A stretch of DNA of 29,174 nt from Pseudomonadota bacterium (GCA_023390985.1 JAEWBU010000287.1:1-29174), one strand, 5' to 3'. Counted from the first letter of the stretch, positions 17,203-25,796 are shown. Translations and numbers: made by a program. The notes: generated by a model from the sequence alone, not told the origin.

Positions 17203-17504
17203 TGACCGCGCGTCGCGGCGCCGCACTCGCCATTGCGGCTAGTGCTTTCCGGGCCGCCGCCGGCCACCATGGCGTCACGACCGGAACGACATGCATGGCG
17301 ATCCTGAGACAAGCCCTCTACGAACTTCGCACGCTGCAGCGCACGCAGCACGCGCCCGAGCACGCCGCGCCCGCCTGGGACGTGCAGTCGCTGCGCCAGC
17401 TGGAGGCCTCCCTGCCCGCGCAGCGCCCCCTGCAGGCGCCCGGCGCGCAGCTGCAGGCCGTGCGGCAGCCCGGCTAGACGATCGCCCCGAAAAGAAGGAA
17501 CCCC
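17203..17504. other. Intergenic region between the two catabolic blocks; probable promoter zone
   Basis: Most of the largest gene-free stretch in the window (17167-17504). It holds CGGCTAGT at 17236-17243, the same word as in the tandem repeat before the SDR operon. A 60-codon open frame from ATG 17295 to the stop at 17477 has no ribosome site and a low-complexity Gln/Ala-rich product, so I do not call it a gene. I see no clear -35/-10 pair. The stretch probably carries a promoter for the acyl-CoA dehydrogenase block. Confidence 0.45.
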
Positions 17505-18644
17505 TTGGACATCGAACGCAAAGTCTTCCGTGAAGACCACGAGATGCTGCGGCCCAGCGCCCAGCGCTTCTTCGAGCGCGAATGCGTGCCGCGCCAGGCG
17601 CAGTGGGACGCAGCGGGCCGTATCGACCGCGAAACCTGGCTGAAGGCCGGCCGCGAAGGCCTGCTGTGCGTGGCCGTTCCCACCGAATACGGCGGCGGCG
17701 GCGGCGACTTCGGCCATGCCGCCGTGGTGATGGAGGAGATGCATCGCGCCGGCGTGTCCGGCGGCGGCTTCTCGCTGCATTCCGACATCATCGCGCCCTA
17801 CCTGGTGCGCCTGGGCACCGAGGAGCAGAAGCGGCGCTGGCTGCCCGGTGTGTGCGCCGGCGAGACCATCCTGGCGGTGGGCATCACCGAGCCGGGCGGC
17901 GGCTCCGACGTCAAGGCCTGCCGCACGACCGCCGTGCGCGACGGCGACGAGTGGGTCATCAACGGCAGCAAGACCTTCATCAGCAATGGCATGAGCTGCG
18001 ACATGATCATGCTGGTCTGCAAGACCGACCCCGCGGCCGGGGCCAAGGGCGTGAGCCTCATCATGGTGGAGGCCGACCGCCCGGGCTTCCGGCGCGGGCG
18101 CAAGCTGCACAAGGTCGGGCAGCCGGCCGCCGACACGGCGGAACTGTTCTTCGACGACGTGCGCGTGCCGGCGTCCAACCTGCTGGGCGAGGAGAACAAG
18201 GGCTTCGGCTACCTGATGGAGGAACTGGCGCAGGAGCGGCTGCTGATCGCCATCTACGCCGCCGTCGCGCTCGAGCGCGCGCTGGGCCTGACGCTGGAGT
18301 ACGTGAAGGAGCGCAAGGCCTTCGGCCAGACGGTGTGGGACTTCCAGAACACCAAGTTCAAGCTGGCCGATGCCAAGGCGCAGGCCGTGGCCACGCGCAC
18401 GCTGATCGACTATTACATCGGCGAGCACATGCGCCGCCGCATCAGCGTGCAGGAAGCGGCCATCGCCAAGCTGCACGCCACCGAAACGCTGTGGAAGTGC
18501 CTGGACGACATGGTGCAGGTGCATGGCGGCTACGGCTACATGCTGGAGTACCCCATCGCCCGCATGTTCACCGACTACCGCGTCTCGCGCGTGGTCGGCG
18601 GCGCCAACGAAATCCAGCGCGAACTCATCGCGCGAAAACTCTGA
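17505..18644 (+). CDS. Acyl-CoA dehydrogenase
   Basis: A 379-aa flavoprotein that would introduce an alpha-beta double bond into an acyl-CoA, passing electrons to ETF. AVGITEPGGGSDVKACRTTA (124-143) is the FAD/substrate loop; ERKAFGQTVWDFQ and QVHGGYGYMLEYPIARMFTDYR are C-terminal signatures. At the usual C-terminal base position (EGT in medium-chain enzymes) it has Gly365 in VVGGANEIQ. Glu257, in QERLLIAIYAAVALERA, aligns with the alternative base of long-chain acyl-CoA dehydrogenases and is the likely catalyst. The start is TTG at 17505 with AAGGAA at 17495-17500; the next in-frame ATG (17544) would remove the conserved FREDH N-terminus. First gene of the second block, 20 bases before the thiolase. 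Confidence 0.93.
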   Translation: MDIERKVFREDHEMLRPSAQRFFERECVPRQAQWDAAGRIDRETWLKAGREGLLCVAVPTEYGGGGGDFGHAAVVMEEMHRAGVSGGGFSLHSDIIAPYLVRLGTEEQKRRWLPGVCAGETILAVGITEPGGGSDVKACRTTAVRDGDEWVINGSKTFISNGMSCDMIMLVCKTDPAAGAKGVSLIMVEADRPGFRRGRKLHKVGQPAADTAELFFDDVRVPASNLLGEENKGFGYLMEELAQERLLIAIYAAVALERALGLTLEYVKERKAFGQTVWDFQNTKFKLADAKAQAVATRTLIDYYIGEHMRRRISVQEAAIAKLHATETLWKCLDDMVQVHGGYGYMLEYPIARMFTDYRVSRVVGGANEIQRELIARKL

Positions 18645-18664
18645 TCACCCAAGGAAAGAACACC

Positions 18665-19852
18665 ATGAGCGAAAAAGTCATCGTCGGCGGCGTCGGCATG
18701 ATCCCCTTCAGTAAGCCGGGCGCGAGCCCCAGCTACACCGACATGGGCGCGGAGGCCGTGCGCCTGGCGCTGAAGGACGCCGGCATCGGCTACGAGCTGG
18801 TGCAGCAAGCCTACGTGGGCTACGTCTATGGCGACTCCACCTGCGGCCAGACCGCGCTGTACGAGGTGGGCCTGACGGGCATTCCGGTCGTCAACGTCAA
18901 CAACAACTGCTCCACCGGTTCCACCGCCCTGTACCTGGCGCGCCAGGCCGTGGCGCTGGGCGATGCCGAGTGCGTGCTGGCCCTGGGCTTCGAGCAGATG
19001 CAGGCGGGTGCGCTGAAATCGCACTGGGACGACCGCCCGCGCACCCGCGCCCGCTTCGTGCACGTGATGCAGGACCTGACCGCCGACGTGTCCGAACTGC
19101 CGCAGGCCCTGCGCACCTTCGGCGGTGCCGGCCGCGAGCACATGCAGAAGTACGGCACGAAGATGGAAACCTTCGCCGCGATCCGCGCCAAGGCCAGCCG
19201 CCACGCCGCCAACAACCCGCTGGCGCTGTTCAAGAACGTCGTCACCACCGAGGACGTGATGAACGACAAGGTGATGTGGCACGGCGTCATGACCCGCCTG
19301 ATGGCCTGCCCGCCCACCTGCGGCGCGGCCGCCGCGATCATCTGCACCGAGGCCTTCGCGAAGAAGCATGGCCTGCGCAGCGACGTGCAGATCCTGGCCC
19401 AGGCCATGACGACCGACCCGGTCGCTTCCTTCGACCCGCCCTCGGCCATCGCCTACGCCGGCTTCTACATGGCCCAGGCCGCGGCCAACAAGGTGTACGA
19501 GAAGGCGGGCGTCGATCCCAAGGACATCAAGGTCGCGGAACTGCACGACTGCTTCGCCCACAACGAACTGCTCACGTACGAGGCGCTGGGCCTGTGCGAA
19601 GTGGGCGGCGCCGAGAAGTTCGTCATGGATGGCGACAACACCTATGGCGGCCAGGTCGTCACCAACCCCTCGGGCGGCCTGCTGTCCAAGGGCCACCCGC
19701 TGGGCGCCACCGGCCTGGCGCAGTGCTACGAACTCACCAACCAGCTGCGCGGCACGGCGGACCAGCGCCAGGTCGCGGGCGTGAACCTCGCGCTGCAGCA
19801 CAACCTGGGCCTCGGCGGCGCCTGCGTCGTCACGCTCTACGGCAAGAACTGA
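18665..19852 (+). CDS. SCP2-type thiolase (3-ketoacyl-CoA thiolase)
   Basis: A 395-aa thiolase of the SCP-x/SCP2 class, cleaving a 3-ketoacyl-CoA with CoA. Canonical residues are present: Cys82 in NNNCSTGSTAL, His294 in ELHDCFAHNE and His344 in SKGHPLGATG. This contrasts with the thiolase-fold protein at 7833. SCP2-type thiolases often handle 2-methyl-branched or sterol side-chain thioesters, a family-level statement. AAGGAA at 18651-18656 is eight bases before ATG 18665. It is 20 bases after the acyl-CoA dehydrogenase and 17 before the second SDR, giving a compact beta-oxidation module lacking only a hydratase. Confidence 0.93.
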   Translation: MSEKVIVGGVGMIPFSKPGASPSYTDMGAEAVRLALKDAGIGYELVQQAYVGYVYGDSTCGQTALYEVGLTGIPVVNVNNNCSTGSTALYLARQAVALGDAECVLALGFEQMQAGALKSHWDDRPRTRARFVHVMQDLTADVSELPQALRTFGGAGREHMQKYGTKMETFAAIRAKASRHAANNPLALFKNVVTTEDVMNDKVMWHGVMTRLMACPPTCGAAAAIICTEAFAKKHGLRSDVQILAQAMTTDPVASFDPPSAIAYAGFYMAQAAANKVYEKAGVDPKDIKVAELHDCFAHNELLTYEALGLCEVGGAEKFVMDGDNTYGGQVVTNPSGGLLSKGHPLGATGLAQCYELTNQLRGTADQRQVAGVNLALQHNLGLGGACVVTLYGKN

Positions 19853-19869
19853 CCAAGGAAGTACAAGAC

Positions 19870-20700
19870 ATGAACCGCAAGCTCGAAAACAAGGTTGCCT
19901 TCGTCACCGGCGCCGGCCGCGGCATCGGCCGCGCCCTGGCGCTCAAGCTGGCCGCCGAAGGCGCCAAGGTCGTCGTCAACGACCTGGACGCGGCGCCCGC
20001 CAACGAAGTGGTGGCCGAGATCAAGGCGGCCGGCGGCCAGGCCGTCGCCTATCCCTGCAACGTCACCGCCGCCGACTTCGGCGCGGGCGGCGTGAAGCTG
20101 GCGCTGGAGACCTTCGGCGCCCTGGACATCATCGTCAACAACGCCGGCTACACCTGGGACAACGTGATCCAGAAGATGAGCGACGAGCAGTGGGACGCCA
20201 TCATCGACTGCCACCTGAAGGCCCCGTTCAACCTGCTGCGCGCGGCCCAGCCGTACTTCCGCGAAGTGAGCAAGGCCGAAGCCGAGGCGGGCAAGGAGGT
20301 GTTCCGCAAGGTCGTGAACGTGTCCTCCATCTCCGGTACGCAAGGCAACGCGGGTCAGGTGAACTACTCGGCCGCCAAGGCCGGCATCGTCGGCATGACC
20401 AAGACGCTGGCCAAGGAGTGGGGCCGCATGAAGGTCAACGTGAACTGCGTGGCGTTCGGCGCCATCGACACCCGCCTGACGCAGCCCACCACCGAGGAGA
20501 AGACGGTCAGCGTGGAAGGCCGCGACATCAGGGTCGGCGTGCACCCGGACCGCATTGCCGCCGCCGGCCGCGACACGCCCCTGGGCCGCTTCGGCACGGT
20601 GGAAGAAGCCGCGGGCTCGATCTACATGTTCCTGATTCCCGAATCGAACTACGTGACCGGCCAGACGCTGATCTGCGGCGGCGGCCGCGGCGGCTTCTGA
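19870..20700 (+). CDS. SDR-family dehydrogenase 2 (3-hydroxyacyl-CoA/FabG-like)
   Basis: A 276-aa short-chain dehydrogenase. TGAGRGIG (13-20), NNAG (90-93) and the catalytic Ser153-Tyr166-Lys170 set (VSSISG, NYSAAKAG) are intact. NDLDAAPANEVVAEIKAAGG follows the Rossmann strand. The C-terminus GQTLICGGGRGGF is typical of the family. CAAGGAAGTACAAGAC precedes ATG 19870. Located directly after the SCP2-type thiolase, it most likely oxidises the 3-hydroxyacyl-CoA for that thiolase; reduction by a FabG-like activity is the alternative. It is only distantly similar to the SDR at 6461, so the pathway holds two different dehydrogenases. Confidence 0.9.
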   Translation: MNRKLENKVAFVTGAGRGIGRALALKLAAEGAKVVVNDLDAAPANEVVAEIKAAGGQAVAYPCNVTAADFGAGGVKLALETFGALDIIVNNAGYTWDNVIQKMSDEQWDAIIDCHLKAPFNLLRAAQPYFREVSKAEAEAGKEVFRKVVNVSSISGTQGNAGQVNYSAAKAGIVGMTKTLAKEWGRMKVNVNCVAFGAIDTRLTQPTTEEKTVSVEGRDIRVGVHPDRIAAAGRDTPLGRFGTVEEAAGSIYMFLIPESNYVTGQTLICGGGRGGF

Positions 20701-20726
20701 CGACGGCAACCCCGAGGAGACAAACA

Positions 20727-21713
20727 ATGCAATTCGAATTCATTCGCCGCTGCGGGGCGTCCCTGTTCGGCGCGGCCCTGCTGGCCGCCCTCCTGCTGGG
20801 TGGCACGGCCATGGCCCAGGGCTACCCGGATCGGCCCGTCAAGATCGTCTCGGTGACCAGCGCCGGCACCGGCGTGGACGACTTCACGCGGCTGATGGCC
20901 AATGACATGGCGAAGAGGCTGGGCCGCAACTTCTTCGTCGAGAACAAGCCCGGCGCCAACACGATCATCGCCTGCGACGCCGTCGCCAAGGCGCCGCCGG
21001 ACGGCTATACGCTGCTGCTGGCGTCCGGCAGCTCGATCGCGGCCAACCCCTACCTGTTCAAGAACCTGCCCTTCGACGTGAACAAGGACCTGGTGCCCGT
21101 GGCGCGCCTGGCGGCGCTGCCGGTCACGGTGGTGGTTCCAGGCAACTCGCCGTACCGCACGCTGGCCGACCTGTTCGCGGGCGCCAGGGCCAAGCCGGGC
21201 AAGCTGAACTACGGCACCAGCAGCGCGGGCTACCGCACGATGCTGCGCGCGATCAACGGCGTGGGCAAGATCGACGCCGTGGACGTGCCCTACAAGGCCA
21301 TGAGCCAGCTGCTGCCCGACCTGATGGTGGGCACGCTGGACTACAGCATCCTGGAAGTGGCCGCTGCGGTGCCGCACGTGCAAAGCGGCAAGCTGCGCGC
21401 GCTGGCCATTTCCAGCCCCGCCCGCGTGCCGGCGCTGCCCGACGTGCCCACGCTCGCGGAAGCGGGCGCCGGCGAGGCCACGCTGGTGAGCTGGATCGCG
21501 CTGATGGCGCCGGGCGGCACGCCCGCGCCCGTGGTCGACAAGCTCGCCAGGGCGGCCAACGAGTTCCTGGCCACGCCGGAGGCGGCAGCACATTTCGTCG
21601 CGCGCGGCACGCTGGCGTTCCCGGCGACGGGCCGGGACTTCACCCGCTTCATCGCCGAGGACCAGGCGAAGTGGAAGCACTACATCGCCGCCGCCGGCAT
21701 CCAGCCCGAGTGA
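20727..21713 (+). CDS. Bug/TctC-family periplasmic solute-binding protein (5)
   Basis: A 328-aa Bug protein with a Sec signal and clear cleavage site AMA-QG (about 30/31). The first ligand loop is TSAGTGVDDFTR (44-55), which departs from the usual PAGGxxDxxAR: the double Gly is lost and two Asp are adjacent, hinting at a different ligand. FFVENKPGANTIIACDAVAK and PPDGYTLLLASGSSI follow. GAGGAGA at 20714-20720 sets the start at ATG 20727. It sits 26 bases after the SDR and 10 before the second ligase, thus within the second block. No permease partner is visible. Confidence 0.92.
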   Translation: MQFEFIRRCGASLFGAALLAALLLGGTAMAQGYPDRPVKIVSVTSAGTGVDDFTRLMANDMAKRLGRNFFVENKPGANTIIACDAVAKAPPDGYTLLLASGSSIAANPYLFKNLPFDVNKDLVPVARLAALPVTVVVPGNSPYRTLADLFAGARAKPGKLNYGTSSAGYRTMLRAINGVGKIDAVDVPYKAMSQLLPDLMVGTLDYSILEVAAAVPHVQSGKLRALAISSPARVPALPDVPTLAEAGAGEATLVSWIALMAPGGTPAPVVDKLARAANEFLATPEAAAHFVARGTLAFPATGRDFTRFIAEDQAKWKHYIAAAGIQPE

Positions 21714-21723
21714 CGCTGCCGCC

Positions 21724-23427
21724 ATGCCTCGCCTGACCCGCCACTTCGACCACTGGCCGCCGGGCGTCCCGCGCACGCTGGACGTCGCGGACCGCAACCT
21801 GTTCAGCAACCTCGAGCGCGACGCGCAGGCAACGCCGGAGAAGACCGCCATCTTCTTCTACGGCCGCGCGATCTCCTATCGCGAGCTGCACGAGGCCACG
21901 CTGGCGCTGGCGGGCTACCTGCAGCAGCGGCTCGGCGTGCGCCGCGGCGACCGCGTGCTGCTGTTCATGCAGTCCTGCCCGCAGTTCGCGATCGCCTACT
22001 ACGCGGTCCTGCGCTGCGGCGCCGTGGTCGTCTCGATGAACGCCATGAGCACGGCCGATGAAATCGCCTACTACGCCGAGGATTCCGGCGGCCGCGTGCT
22101 GGTCACCACGCAGGAACTGCTGGAGCGGGCCCAGCCGCTGCTCGATGACGCCAGGCTGGAGGGATGCATCGTCGGCGCCGCCTGCGACTTCGCCGGCACG
22201 CCGCAGGACGTGCCGTTCCTCGAGATTCCCGACTTCGTGCGCGAGCCGCGCCGGTCGCTGGCCGGCGAGCGCCTGCACGGGTTCGCCGGCGCGCTGGCAG
22301 CGGGCATCGCGCCCACGCCGATGCAGGGCGGCGGGCCGGATCTCGCCGTGATCGCCTATACCTCGGGCACCACGGGCAAGCCCAAGGGCGCGATGCTGAC
22401 GCACCGCAACTTCGCCCACGCATCCGGCCAGCGCGCGCTGTGGCTGCAGGAACGCGCGGAGGATGCGGAGCTGGTCGTCCTGCCGTTGAGCCACCTCGCC
22501 GGCATGAACATCATGAACCAGGGCGTGCTGGTCGGCCGCACCATCGTGTTGCTGGCGCGCTGGGACGCCGCCGCCGCCGTGGAGCTGATCGAGCGCATGC
22601 GCATCTCGAACTGGGGTGCCGTGTCGCCGATGCTGGCGGAAGTCTTTTCGCGGCCCGAGCTTTCGGCGCGCGACCTGTCCTCGCTCAAGCGCGTCTACGG
22701 CGGCGCCACGGCCATGCCCGAGGCGCTGATCCGCACCCTCGAGCAGCGCCTGGGCCTCTCGTTCGTCGAGAGCTACGGCATGACGGAGACCTGCGGCGCC
22801 AGCCACATCAACCCGCCGCAGGCGGCGCGCCGACAGTGCGCGGGCCTGCCGCACATCAATTGCGATTCGCGGGTGATCGACCCGCAGACCGGCGCCGAAC
22901 TGGGCGCCAACCAGAGCGGCGAGATCGTCTCGAGCGGCCCGACCGTGATGCAGGGCTACTGGAACAAGCCGGAGGCGACGGCGCAGACCTTCATCGAGAT
23001 CGACGGCCAGCGCTTCATGCGCACCGGCGACATCGGCCACCACGACGAGGACGGCTACTTCTACGTGACCGACCGCCTCAAGCGCATGATCAATGCCGCG
23101 GGCCTGAAGGTGTGGCCGGCCGAGATCGAGAGCACCCTGTACGGCCACCCGGCGGTGCAGGAGGCATGCGTGATCTCGGCGCGCGACGCGCGGCGCGGCG
23201 AGACCGTCAAGGCGTTCGTGGTGCTCAAGCCCGCATCGCGCGGCGGCGTGGCGCCCGAAGTCATCACCGCTTGGGCCCGCGAGCGCATGGCGGCCTACAA
23301 GGTGCCGCGCATCGTGGAGTTCGTCGAGACCCTGCCCAAGACCGCCACCGGCAAGCTCCTGTGGCGCGAGCTGCAGGAAGAGCAGGATCGGCGCGACGGC
23401 GAGCGGGCCGCGGCCCTGGAGCATTGA
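21724..23427 (+). CDS. Acyl-CoA synthetase (AMP-binding) 2
   Basis: A 567-aa adenylate-forming ligase. TSGTTGKPKG is at 213-222, SYGMTETCG carries motif A5, and RTGDIGHHDEDGYFYVTDR is followed by LKRMINAAGLKVWPAEIE. The catalytic lysine is Lys544 in KTATGKLLWREL. The A5 motif (YGMTE) is that of ordinary medium/long-chain fatty acyl ligases, unlike the first ligase (YYGGTEG), so the two probably activate different acids. It begins 10 bases after the Bug stop; no good ribosome site precedes ATG 21724, so translation may be coupled. The DUF2889 gene follows after five bases. Confidence 0.92.
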   Translation: MPRLTRHFDHWPPGVPRTLDVADRNLFSNLERDAQATPEKTAIFFYGRAISYRELHEATLALAGYLQQRLGVRRGDRVLLFMQSCPQFAIAYYAVLRCGAVVVSMNAMSTADEIAYYAEDSGGRVLVTTQELLERAQPLLDDARLEGCIVGAACDFAGTPQDVPFLEIPDFVREPRRSLAGERLHGFAGALAAGIAPTPMQGGGPDLAVIAYTSGTTGKPKGAMLTHRNFAHASGQRALWLQERAEDAELVVLPLSHLAGMNIMNQGVLVGRTIVLLARWDAAAAVELIERMRISNWGAVSPMLAEVFSRPELSARDLSSLKRVYGGATAMPEALIRTLEQRLGLSFVESYGMTETCGASHINPPQAARRQCAGLPHINCDSRVIDPQTGAELGANQSGEIVSSGPTVMQGYWNKPEATAQTFIEIDGQRFMRTGDIGHHDEDGYFYVTDRLKRMINAAGLKVWPAEIESTLYGHPAVQEACVISARDARRGETVKAFVVLKPASRGGVAPEVITAWARERMAAYKVPRIVEFVETLPKTATGKLLWRELQEEQDRRDGERAAALEH

Positions 23428-23432
23428 AGAGC

Positions 23433-24029
23433 ATGTCCACGATCGAGATGTCCCCCCTGGCCGCGCCGGCTGCCGCCGTTACCCGTGAACTGGTTCATAC
23501 GCGCCAGGTCCGGTTCGACGGCTACCTGCGCAGCGATGGCCTGTTCGAGGTCGAGGCCCGGATCCAGGACATCGCACGCGTCGCGACCGAGCTGCCTTTC
23601 GGGCCCATCGCGCCCGGGCAGTCCATCCACGACATGCGGATGGTGATGGTCGTCGACGGCGACATGGTGATTCGCGACATGCGGGCGTCGACCGACTCCG
23701 GCGCGACGCCCTTCTGCGCCGAAGCCAACCCGGCCTATGCGTCGCTGGTCGGCCTGAAGATCGGCCCCGGCTTCAAGAAGCAGGTGAAGGCGCGCGTGGG
23801 CGGGGCGCTGGGCTGCACCCACCTGACCGAACTGGTCGAAGGCATGGGCACGGCCTTCATGCAGACCTGGTTCTATCCGCGGCGCGCCAAGATGGCGCGC
23901 ATGCGCAAGGAGCAGCCCGACGCACTGCTGCCGCGCCCGTGGGTCATCGACACCTGCCATGCCTACCGCTCGGAGGGCGAGGCGGTGAAGATCGTCTGGC
24001 CGGCGGGACGTCGCGCCCCGGCACGCTGA
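23433..24029 (+). CDS. DUF2889 domain-containing protein
   Basis: A 198-aa protein of unknown function. The domain spans about residues 20-185: HTRQVRFDGYLRSDGLFEVE, then PGQSIHDMRMVMVVDGDMVI, GLKIGPGF and GCTHLTELVEGMGTAF. The conserved Cys-Thr-His in GCTHLTEL could suggest metal or catalytic use, but this is speculation. There is no signal peptide or membrane segment, so it is cytosolic. ATG 23433 is six bases after the previous stop. Its position between an acyl-CoA ligase and a Bug gene implies a role in this pathway, perhaps as a small CoA-ester-acting enzyme or accessory factor. Confidence 0.85.
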   Translation: MSTIEMSPLAAPAAAVTRELVHTRQVRFDGYLRSDGLFEVEARIQDIARVATELPFGPIAPGQSIHDMRMVMVVDGDMVIRDMRASTDSGATPFCAEANPAYASLVGLKIGPGFKKQVKARVGGALGCTHLTELVEGMGTAFMQTWFYPRRAKMARMRKEQPDALLPRPWVIDTCHAYRSEGEAVKIVWPAGRRAPAR

Positions 24030-24057
24030 CGAAAAACAATTACGAAGGAGACAAGGA

Positions 24058-25032
24058 ATGAAGAAGAGAGATGTACTGGGACTGATGGCGCTGGGACTGG
24101 CACTGCCTGCCCTGGCGCAGACCGAGGCGGGCTTCCCCTCCCGGCCCATCCGCTTCATCGTCCCCATCGCACCGGGCAGCAGTGGCGACACCCTGACCCG
24201 CGCCGTGGCGGAACAGGTGCGCATCGCATCCGGCGCAGCCACGTTCGTCGAGAACCGGCCCGGTGCCGACCTGGTGGTGGGCACGCAGAACCTCGTCGCG
24301 TCGCCGGCCGATGGCCATTCGGTGCTGCTGGTGAGCACCAGCAGCATGATCATCAATCCCCTGGTGCTCAAGGACCTGCCCTACAAGGTGGACGACCTGA
24401 TGCCGCTCGCCAACTTCGTGAGCATTCCTGCGGTGGTGGTCACCGCGCCGGGCAGCCGCTTCAAGACCATGGCGGAACTGCTGGAAGCGGCGCGCCGCCA
24501 GCCCGGTTCGGTCAGCGTGGGTGTCTACGGCAACAGCTACCGCCTGGGCATGCTCGACCTCGCGCGCCGCGCCGGCGTGCAGTTCAACATCATCCCGTAC
24601 AAGGGCGCCGCCCAGGCCATGACCGACGTGATCGGCGGTGCCGTCGATGCGGCACTGACGGACGTGGGCGGCGCGGCGCCGCAGGTGGCCGGTGGCAAGG
24701 TGCGGGCCCTCGCGGTGGCCGCCGAGAAGCGCCAAGTGGCGCTGCCGGGCGTTCCCACCGTGGCCGAAAGTGGCGTGCCGGGCTACACGCTCAACGTCTT
24801 CATCGGTTTCGCCGTGCATGCGAAGACGCCGGCACCGGTCTCGGCCAAGCTGGAAGCCATGCTGCTCAAGGCCATGGCGCAGCCGGAGCTGCGCGACCTG
24901 GTGCAGAAGCAGACCGGCGCCGAGGTGGCGGGCACGCCGCGCCAGGAGTTCGCTGCCATGGTGGCCGGCGAGTCGCGGCGCCTGCAGGAACTGGTGAAGC
25001 TGGCGGGGCCGGAACTGGGCGCCGCGCGCTGA
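24058..25032 (+). CDS. Bug/TctC-family periplasmic solute-binding protein (6)
   Basis: A 324-aa Bug protein with signal MKKRDVLGLMALGLALPALA and cleavage ALA-QT at 20/21. The KRD variant is not a true twin arginine, so Sec export is likelier. The first ligand loop IAPGSSGDTLTR (37-48) replaces the usual AGG with a Ser-rich form, the same as in the Bug protein at 27727 (LGPGSSGDTLGR); the two form a subfamily. AAGGAG at 24045-24050 sets the start. It is the last gene of the second block, 28 bases after DUF2889 and convergent with the hydrolase gene at 25057. Ligand unknown. Confidence 0.92.
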   Translation: MKKRDVLGLMALGLALPALAQTEAGFPSRPIRFIVPIAPGSSGDTLTRAVAEQVRIASGAATFVENRPGADLVVGTQNLVASPADGHSVLLVSTSSMIINPLVLKDLPYKVDDLMPLANFVSIPAVVVTAPGSRFKTMAELLEAARRQPGSVSVGVYGNSYRLGMLDLARRAGVQFNIIPYKGAAQAMTDVIGGAVDAALTDVGGAAPQVAGGKVRALAVAAEKRQVALPGVPTVAESGVPGYTLNVFIGFAVHAKTPAPVSAKLEAMLLKAMAQPELRDLVQKQTGAEVAGTPRQEFAAMVAGESRRLQELVKLAGPELGAAR

Positions 25033-25033
25033 G

Positions 25034-25057
25034 GGAGGCGCGGCCCGCCGTACCTCC
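25034..25057. terminator. Weak stem between convergent genes
   Basis: GGAGG (25034-25038) can pair with CCTCC (25053-25057), or alternatively GGCG (25037-25040) with CGCC (25046-25049), in the 24-base gap between convergent genes. Neither stem is long and there is no T-run. It is listed because a bidirectional stop signal would be expected here. Confidence 0.25.
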
Positions 25058-25737
25058 TAGGCGCGCATGGAATCGAGCGCCTCGCCGCTCTTCGCCACCT
25101 CCTGGGCCTTGGAGTGGCTTTCGATCAGCAGCTGGTAGGCCGGAAAGATCCGGGTGTAGATCTGTGCCCACTGCAGGGCGTCTTCGCGATGCCAGGTCTT
25201 CTGCAGTTCGGAGGCGACGGCCGCCGTGTCCATCGGAACGACGCCGGCTTGCACCACGCGGGCCAGCGTGATCTCCTGGGCCATCTTGCTGTAGGTGCCG
25301 GAGGCATCGACCACGGCGAACACCTTGTAGCCCTCGGCGGCGGCGGCGACGGCGGGGAAGGCCATGCACACGCTGGTGATGGTGCCGGCGATGATCAGCG
25401 TGCGGCGGCCGGTCGCCTTCACCGCGGCGACGAAGTCCGCGTTGTCCCAGGCGTTGATCTCGCCCTTGCGCGCTACGTACTGCGCGTGCGGCGCGTTCTC
25501 GTGGATCTCCGGGATCAGCGGGCCGTTGGGGCCTTGCGGGACCGAGGCGGTGGTGATCACCGGCAGCTTCGCCAGCGTGGCCATGCGGGCCAGCGCGGCG
25601 GCGCGGGCACGCAGCTCGGGCATCGGCATGTCGCCGACCGTCTGGAACAGGCCGCTCTGGTGATCGATCAGCAGCATGACGGCGTCGTCGGCGTCGATGA
25701 CGGGACGCTGGCCGTTGAAATTCGCGGGAGTGCTCAT
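25057..25737 (-). CDS. YcaC-like isochorismatase-family cysteine hydrolase
   Basis: A 226-aa cysteine hydrolase of the isochorismatase superfamily, closest in style to YcaC (LLIDHQSGLFQTV near the N-terminus). The catalytic triad fits Asp25, Lys91 (ARKGEIN) and Cys124 (GTITSVCMAFPA). The substrate of YcaC proteins is not established; amide hydrolysis is the family trend. The frame is open to 25776, but AAGGA just upstream of ATG 25737 and the MSTPANFNGQRP N-terminus support this start. It lies 59 bases downstream of the pirin gene on the same strand; with the divergent LysR gene the three form a common stress-type module, unlike the CoA-ester pathway next door. Confidence 0.9.
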   Translation of the reverse strand: MSTPANFNGQRPVIDADDAVMLLIDHQSGLFQTVGDMPMPELRARAAALARMATLAKLPVITTASVPQGPNGPLIPEIHENAPHAQYVARKGEINAWDNADFVAAVKATGRRTLIIAGTITSVCMAFPAVAAAAEGYKVFAVVDASGTYSKMAQEITLARVVQAGVVPMDTAAVASELQKTWHREDALQWAQIYTRIFPAYQLLIESHSKAQEVAKSGEALDSMRA

Positions 25738-25767
25738 GGTTCGTCCTTGGTGGAAGGGGTGGGGAAG

Positions 25768-25786
25768 CCCGGGCACGCGGCCCGGG
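25768..25786 (-). terminator. GC hairpin between pirin and hydrolase genes
   Basis: CCCGGGC (25768-25774) pairs perfectly with GCCCGGG (25780-25786) around a five-base loop. On the minus strand it starts 10 bases after the pirin stop and lies 30 bases before the hydrolase start. No T-run follows. It may partly terminate or set unequal expression of the two genes. It resembles the hairpin at 17180-17202. Confidence 0.45.
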
Positions 25787-25796
25787 GAAAAGAGCT

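Noticed and set aside
17295..17477. 60-codon small open frame in the 338-base gap
   Set aside because: No ribosome site, low-complexity Gln/Ala-rich product, and the region is better explained as hairpin plus promoter.
21649..23424. 591-codon minus-strand open frame over the second ligase
   Set aside because: Antisense shadow of a ligase with complete motifs.
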